A stretch of 64,000 bases of DNA from Sabethes cyaneus (taxonomy: Eukaryota > Arthropoda > Insecta > Diptera > Culicidae): NCBI RefSeq assembly GCF_943734655.1, contig NC_071354.1:174874411-174938410 (forward strand), in the 5' to 3' direction. The position numbers were made by a program, and so were the translations under genes. Shown piece after piece: positions 59,720-64,000 of this stretch. How positions within the stretch are numbered: position 1 is the first letter of the stretch; each line of letters begins with the position of its first letter. Under the pieces are notes generated by a model. The model was not told the DNA's origin. It saw only the letters and a program-made list of their open reading frames with translations, and ran no database searches.

Positions 59720-60280
59720 AATCGAAATCATAGCAAACAGATCAACTGTCGATGTTTGACCTTGCAAGTTTTCGTTAATTTGCACTAATGAAAAAAAAAC
59801 ATATAATAAAAACCACACCGACCATTGAAATTGGCTTGAAAAATCGAGGGGCAAAAAAATAATTTGTGAGATAAAAGGTAATTTTTTTTATGAAATCAAG
59901 TGTCTGTAGGCTCTACAGCCTAAAGAACTCGAAAAATGAGTGTACCAGCGGAATTGACGCTACTAGCATGAAATATAAATGGAAATTCAATCAATGGAAT
60001 TTCCGAAAATCGGCAAAAAATTTTGCTTTCGTTTTTGTCGTTCTTTTTGTAGGTTTTTGCATGCATGCATAATAACGTGTGTATGAAAAGCAAGAATAGA
60101 TTTGGTTTACATGTTTAAACTTTAAGGAAAAAATCGCATTTTTTGGCCGATTAAAAAAAATCTTGTTTTTTTTCAGAACATCAAGGTCCATTCATAATTG
60201 GCATAGCTATTAGCGTTCCAAATCTTTCATATTTTCGTGATAGTAGAATCTTAATTATGGAATGACATTCTGCGGTAAGA
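59720..60280. other. No feature recognised
   Basis: AT-rich sequence with short open frames. Confidence 0.4.
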
Positions 60281-60289
60281 CGTTATCCT

Positions 60290-60960
60290 GCATCACCAAA
60301 GGTATTAAAATGTGGGGTGTTGACGACCAGGAAGTCTTATTCGTGGAGAAAATCGAGAGCCGCAGCGTCGACAAAAACAGTGATCAGCACTTTTAAGCGG
60401 AACACCAACTTTTCCGTCCAAGAACATTGCAAATAAGCTGGGAGTATTGTTTACAACCATGAACGAGCTAAAACCGAGCTGGACTGGCGATAAGAAGGTA
60501 GTGACTTTACATAGAGACGATAAACTGGATTGTGTGGTGATCGACGACGCAACCTATATCAAGGCAGACTTCAAACAGCTTCGTGATCAGGAGTTTTATA
60601 CGGCAGCCGGAAGGGGAAAGGCGGTAGACATTTTCAAGCGTGTTATACCTACTGTCGAAGTTCGCAAGAAATATGTGAGTTTGCAGACTATTCTTTCTTG
60701 GATCAACACGATTGTTCCGCGATGTTTCACCTTCACGTTACAAAGGCCACCAACAACATTAGCACGTCAGAGTTTCGCCTAATCGATAAATATTGGGCCA
60801 TGGTCAAGGCGAACCTGAAGCAGACGCAAATATCTATTGGATGCAAGAAGCAGTTTAGGGTAAACTGGCGTTCTGTTGGAACGTTCGAAGTGGAAGAGAT
60901 GACAGTACAGAATGTGACATAAAAGCTAAACAAAGGTCATACAGTCATTCGGATTGGGTC
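60290..60960 (+). pseudogene. Tc1/mariner-type transposase, C-terminal relic
   Basis: Plus strand encodes KMWGVDDQEVLFVEKIESRS (60309 on), then in the frame of 60447-60782 CVVIDDATYIKADFKQL (the block with the first catalytic Asp), EFYTAAGRGKAVDIFK, and after a frameshift FRLIDKYWAMVKANLKQT (the block of the third acidic residue; here Asp where Tc1/ITm families of the DD37E type have Glu). The segment with the second catalytic Asp is missing, and several stops interrupt it, so it is dead. It resembles the mosquito ITmD37E group; family naming is from memory. Confidence 0.75.
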
Positions 60961-61430
60961 AACCGGAAGCTTAGCTGAATATTTTTGCTGTATTTCATAC
61001 CATATAAATGAACTTGAAAGAGAAAAATAATATGATTTTTTAAATAGAAGAATTATTAAATCTACACGCATTTTTGTTTGACCGAATTTTGACCGTAACA
61101 CCCTTTAGAACTGAGAGTAAAGCTGGTGTAAAGTACAAATTTATAATCAGCGATGCAACACAAAATTAGCATGGTGGAACAGGTAAGTGCAGGGTTGGGC
61201 AGCTTCAAAGAAGTCTAAAGCTGTAGCAAATTTTATCGAAAGAGTAATCCCTTCAACGGAGCTTAATGTTACCCGTGGCTAAACTGCAGAAGATAACAGA
61301 CAATTAGCCAGAGTGCAACACGGTTTGCTTCATACCAGGAAAATACTTGTGATGGTTTATTCGTTTCATCAAAGCGAAAATAGTATCGTACAGTACTAAA
61401 ACAGGATTACTCCCACTACGAAAATTAAAA
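60961..61430. other. No feature recognised
   Basis: AT-rich. ACCGAATTTTGACCGTAACA near 61082 may be the outer end of the adjacent Tc1/mariner relic. Confidence 0.3.
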
Positions 61431-61440
61431 AAAGGTTAAT

Positions 61441-61455
61441 TTTATTAGCTTTAAT
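61441..61455 (-). terminator. Candidate poly(A) signals (AATAAA at 61446-61441, ATTAAA at 61455-61450)
   Basis: Two overlapping-class poly(A) hexamers on the minus strand lie 80-100 bases past the stop codon of the putative terminal exon. Such hexamers are common by chance in AT-rich DNA; their value comes only from their position. Confidence 0.3.
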
Positions 61456-61538
61456 ACAAAGCATAAAATACAACATAAATTCAGTGCAATTCCTTGCTGT
61501 TTTACGAGATCGTGGAATAAAATTAATACACATGTTGA

Positions 61539-61686
61539 CTATATTTTGCGGCTTCTATTTGCATACGAAGCTGATTTGTTTACCTCTTCAAGCGTCGAGT
61601 CAGTTGCCATAGTTAAATCCAATACGTATTTCGGCCGAATCGCAGTTGAATCTTTCAAGACATGCCGGCGAGTGAATAATAAATCA
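61539..61686 (-). CDS. Putative terminal coding exon of the same unrecognised gene
   Basis: A long pyrimidine tract (tgttcgttctgcctctgc and on) leads to a strong acceptor (gactggcag). The first base completes Pro from the upstream exon and the frame continues DLLFTRRHVLKDSTAIRPKY, VLDLTMATDSTLEEVNK, to a TAG stop. AATAAA and ATTAAA lie about 90 bases downstream, so this looks like a 3' terminal exon. An alternative donor (GAGgtaaac, after codon 34) would allow further splicing to the left. The protein family is not recognised. With the exon above it makes a 3' end oriented like KCNQ, placing the KCNQ promoter somewhere between about 61.4 and 50 kb. Confidence 0.42.
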
Positions 61687-61807
61687 CTGCCAGTCAGCCA
61701 GCAGGCAGAAGCAGAGGCAGAACGAACAAGAACCAACTTCATTTTCGTAAGACTGCTGCGCTAAATATTGTGATTCTGAATTATTAATGTAATTCTCACC
61801 CTCTCAC

Positions 61808-62030
61808 GGCTCATCGTCAATAAAACGCCGCAAATTGATTGATTTTTCTGTTGTGATGGTCTTCTTCCACTCGTCAAAACCGTGGCGGCACTGCTGCAAA
61901 CGATCAAATGTGGTGGAAAATGGTTCGAGTGAAAACTCTTCGCGTGTGTATAGCATATTCTTTTTCTCACTCTTACTTTCTTCTTCGATTGCCGGTGCAA
62001 TCGAGTTGAGATTGCTTCCAGTCGCACCCA
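61808..62030 (-). CDS. Putative penultimate coding exon of an unrecognised gene
   Basis: A 223 bp stretch open in one frame with protein-like composition (Glu, Lys, Asp, Ser, Thr rich): it contains EEESKSEKKNMLYTREEF, then FDRLQQCRHGFDEWKK and NLRRFIDDEP. It is flanked by an acceptor-like ttgtggttccag and a donor (gtgaga). An in-frame TAG lies just upstream and no ATG is near, so it would be an internal exon. Its last two bases (CC) are completed by the first base of the next exon to give Pro, and the frame stays open there. I do not recognise the family; no transmembrane or known domain signature is visible. Support rests on splice sites, phase agreement and composition. It might belong to the gene upstream of KCNQ on the same strand. 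Confidence 0.42.
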
Positions 62031-62049
62031 CTGGAACCACAATGTTCTA

Positions 62050-64000
62050 CATCTACTGTTTATTTATAATTCAACAAACTGGGCTACCCCGTAGTGTTCT
62101 ACTTCGGACTCATCCGCCGCTTTGGCCGCACATAAGTGAAAGAGGAAATTTAAGAACAGAGAAAAGAGTTTTTAAATAGACTCATAAAATACATTATTCC
62201 GGGCATGTTTTTCTCGTTTACACCGAAATCACTTCACAACCTTCTTTTAGCTTTAGGGGTCAACAGCATAAGCTAGGAAGAAGGCAGAAACGTATGGGAG
62301 AATTCGACTGGACTGGAGAATGGTTTATTTATCTGTTAACCTGCAAGTTCACGAGACTGTTTGTAATGTCGTAAGGAAGTTTTTATTACGAAACAAAACC
62401 TTGTTTTTGACCAACATGGAAAACAACACCCAACCACGCAATGAAACGTTATTGGTAATAAACCCTTCAGAGATGGTTGTTTTAAATATTCTCAACTGAC
62501 ATTAAATTCAAAAGAGGCTGTATAAACTTCCCATGAAGTTTCGTTAAATCGATTTCATTTTAAAAGAAACTCAAAGTGGCTCAAACTAAAATATGTTGTT
62601 TTTTTTCGCGAATGTTAGAAGAGTTTTATTAATATTGTTTCTAAACTCAAACATCATAAATAAACGCGCCCCTTTCTCGTTTTCTCAATCAACCATTTTC
62701 TCTTTGCGTTTGCGGCGTTAATACGGTTGATCAGTTGGCTATATAGAGCGCGCTGCGGTAGTCAGCAAGAAATATAGGATCAGTTTTTGGTTGTTTGCCT
62801 CTGACGTAGTAAACTCGTTCATTTCTATCGGTTACTCGGCCGAGCGGCAGGAGGGGCAGGGATGTTTTCACTTCTCTCGAGTGCGCTGCAGCAGCACACC
62901 GCAGCGAGGGTTAATATTTTCACCGTAAAGAAAAACAAATGCCGGCGATATCTTTCGCCTTACCGGGGCGCAACGGTAATAAATTGTAAACCGCTAATAA
63001 AATAATAACGATCTTGAACACTTCAAGGTTGAATGATTTTGTTGCAGTGATTTTGCGTTATTTTTTTGTTCATCGATGGCACAGCTTCGACCGGCGGCGG
63101 CATGCTGGCGAACAGCGCAAAATAATAATTCTACGTCATACAACTCTGTCCCGGTTGGAGTTAGTTTTTCCGTATAGCTGCGGCAAGTCGATTCCGAAAA
63201 GACTGTAGATTACGATCGGCTGCCACAATATATCACTTTTTATTCGGTGAAAATGTTCAATATTTCCATAGCTGCCACGAGTTTGCAGCCCACAATCTCT
63301 CACTCACCGATCGGTGTAAACTTTCGAACCGAACTGACTATAGCGCTGCGATCGATGGTCGTTAGTAGCTGGCGCTAGTCCCGGTGCAGGGTCGGAATGA
63401 GAGTCTGAGGAGATTTGGTTTGATTGTTGAAAAATCAAACAGCTGGCCAAAGTTAATTAGTTCTGCGATTTTGTTTTTTAGGGTCTGCGTATAATTAATC
63501 TTAGTTCATCTAATTGGTGAATAGAGAAGAGCATTTTTCAGAATTATCGTACGGCTTTGGTCCGAAGCGTCCCTGAATTCTATGAATTTCTGTTTACGTA
63601 CATGGTAAATGGACCTATGAACGAAGACAATATTAAAACAAATCGAGGATAAACAAAATCGTGATATTTTCTCAAAAAACTCCAAAGAAAATATTTCGAC
63701 TTCGCTTATTTGAAACATTAATATCCCTTATTTCATACATTCATAACGGTTGAACCAAGTATTGTAGAACAAAAAAATTTGGATGAAAATGAGACAGATT
63801 TGCTCAACACTTATGTAGAAAAAATTGACATGAAATTTACATAGTGATGAAAAATTCTAAAGAAAGGTAAAAGCTCTTATTTGTAAATTTTCAAACATTC
63901 AGCGGCAAAAATTTTATGAAAGCATATTTTATTATTCCTGAGATGTAGCTGGAAAATTCAATTTTTTGAGTGCATTCTTGGCAAAAATTTTGTTAAATAT
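62050..64000. other. Sequence upstream of the unrecognised gene's exons
   Basis: AT-rich apart from a GC- and CpG-richer block at about 62640-63470 that carries the candidate initiator described above. On the minus strand a short frame MPPPVEAVPSMNKK (from 63105) has a fair start context but no usable donor. Further exons of the gene should lie here or to the right; none can be defined. Confidence 0.3.
63308..63335 (-). promoter_or_regulatory. Candidate initiator and short first exon (minus strand)
   Basis: In a locally GC-richer block (about 62.64-63.47 kb) the minus strand reads TATAGTCAGTTCGGTTCG, containing the arthropod initiator TCAGT, and 28 bases later a perfect donor (gtgagt). This could be the start of a transcript with a very short untranslated first exon, for the unrecognised gene at 62 kb or a KCNQ isoform. 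On the plus strand the same block has a TATATAG (62740). Weak evidence, composition-based. Confidence 0.22.

Overview
The window is a stretch of dipteran, most likely mosquito, nuclear DNA. It is AT-rich, intron-dominated and crowded with small transposable-element relics. I base this on an insect-type KCNQ gene split by introns of about 20 kb, on canonical GT-AG splice sites, and on repeat families typical of mosquito genomes: TA- and TTAA-flanked MITEs, microsatellite-headed elements with (GTCT)n and ~150 bp tandem units, Tc1/mariner relics and a Transib-type element. No rRNA, CRISPR or bacterial-type gene is visible.

The one gene I recognise with confidence is KCNQ (Kv7 voltage-gated potassium channel), on the minus strand. 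Four exons are certain from protein motifs and matching splice phases: 29043-28855 (cytoplasmic N-terminus to start of S1), 9507-9373 (S1-S2), 7248-7166 (S2-S3 linker) and 7055-6880 (S3, S4 sensor, S4-S5 linker). A fifth, 49973-49243, is a long acidic open frame with an ATG and a donor of the right phase, and is the best candidate for the 5' coding exon. Joined in phase they give exactly 438 codons. The next exon (S5, pore, S6) and the calmodulin-binding C-terminus are not in the remaining 6.9 kb, so they should lie beyond the left edge. Everything from 1 to about 50 kb is therefore KCNQ intron or exon.

A second, unrecognised gene appears to end at the right side on the same strand: exons 62030-61808 and 61686-61539 join in phase, end in a stop and are followed by AATAAA/ATTAAA. 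Its 5' part would lie to the right.

Mobile and repetitive DNA, left to right: TA-flanked MITE (2.2-2.4 kb); Tc1/mariner N-terminal relic (2.7-3.0); microsatellite-headed repeat (3.3-4.0); TTAA element end (4.1); foldback MITE (9.9-10.4); Helentron/DINE-1-like element with a 143-166 bp tandem array (11.3-13.8); 1.55 kb element with many ATTCCGATCA motifs (19.0-20.6); decayed A-rich satellites (21.4-26.1); further DINE-like relics (23.5-24.4, 26.3-26.9); three 107 bp MITE copies (22.4, 27.2, 46.8); a 2,775 bp Transib-like element with 648 bp inverted repeats (30.7-33.5); purine-rich tract (36.0-37.6); TTAA-flanked piggyBac-type MITE (41.2-41.7); a cluster of elements with G-rich ends (43.5-46.5); pyrimidine-rich tract with an 8 bp microsatellite (52.1-54.5); a GGGGTGA-ended element (58.5-59.7); and a Tc1/mariner C-terminal relic (60.3-60.9).

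The item I would look at first is the Transib-like element. Its termini reproduce the architecture of a V(D)J 23-RSS (heptamer, 23 bp spacer, A-rich nonamer) and are flanked by a perfect 5 bp duplication. It sits in the KCNQ intron, where transcription would produce a 648 bp hairpin.
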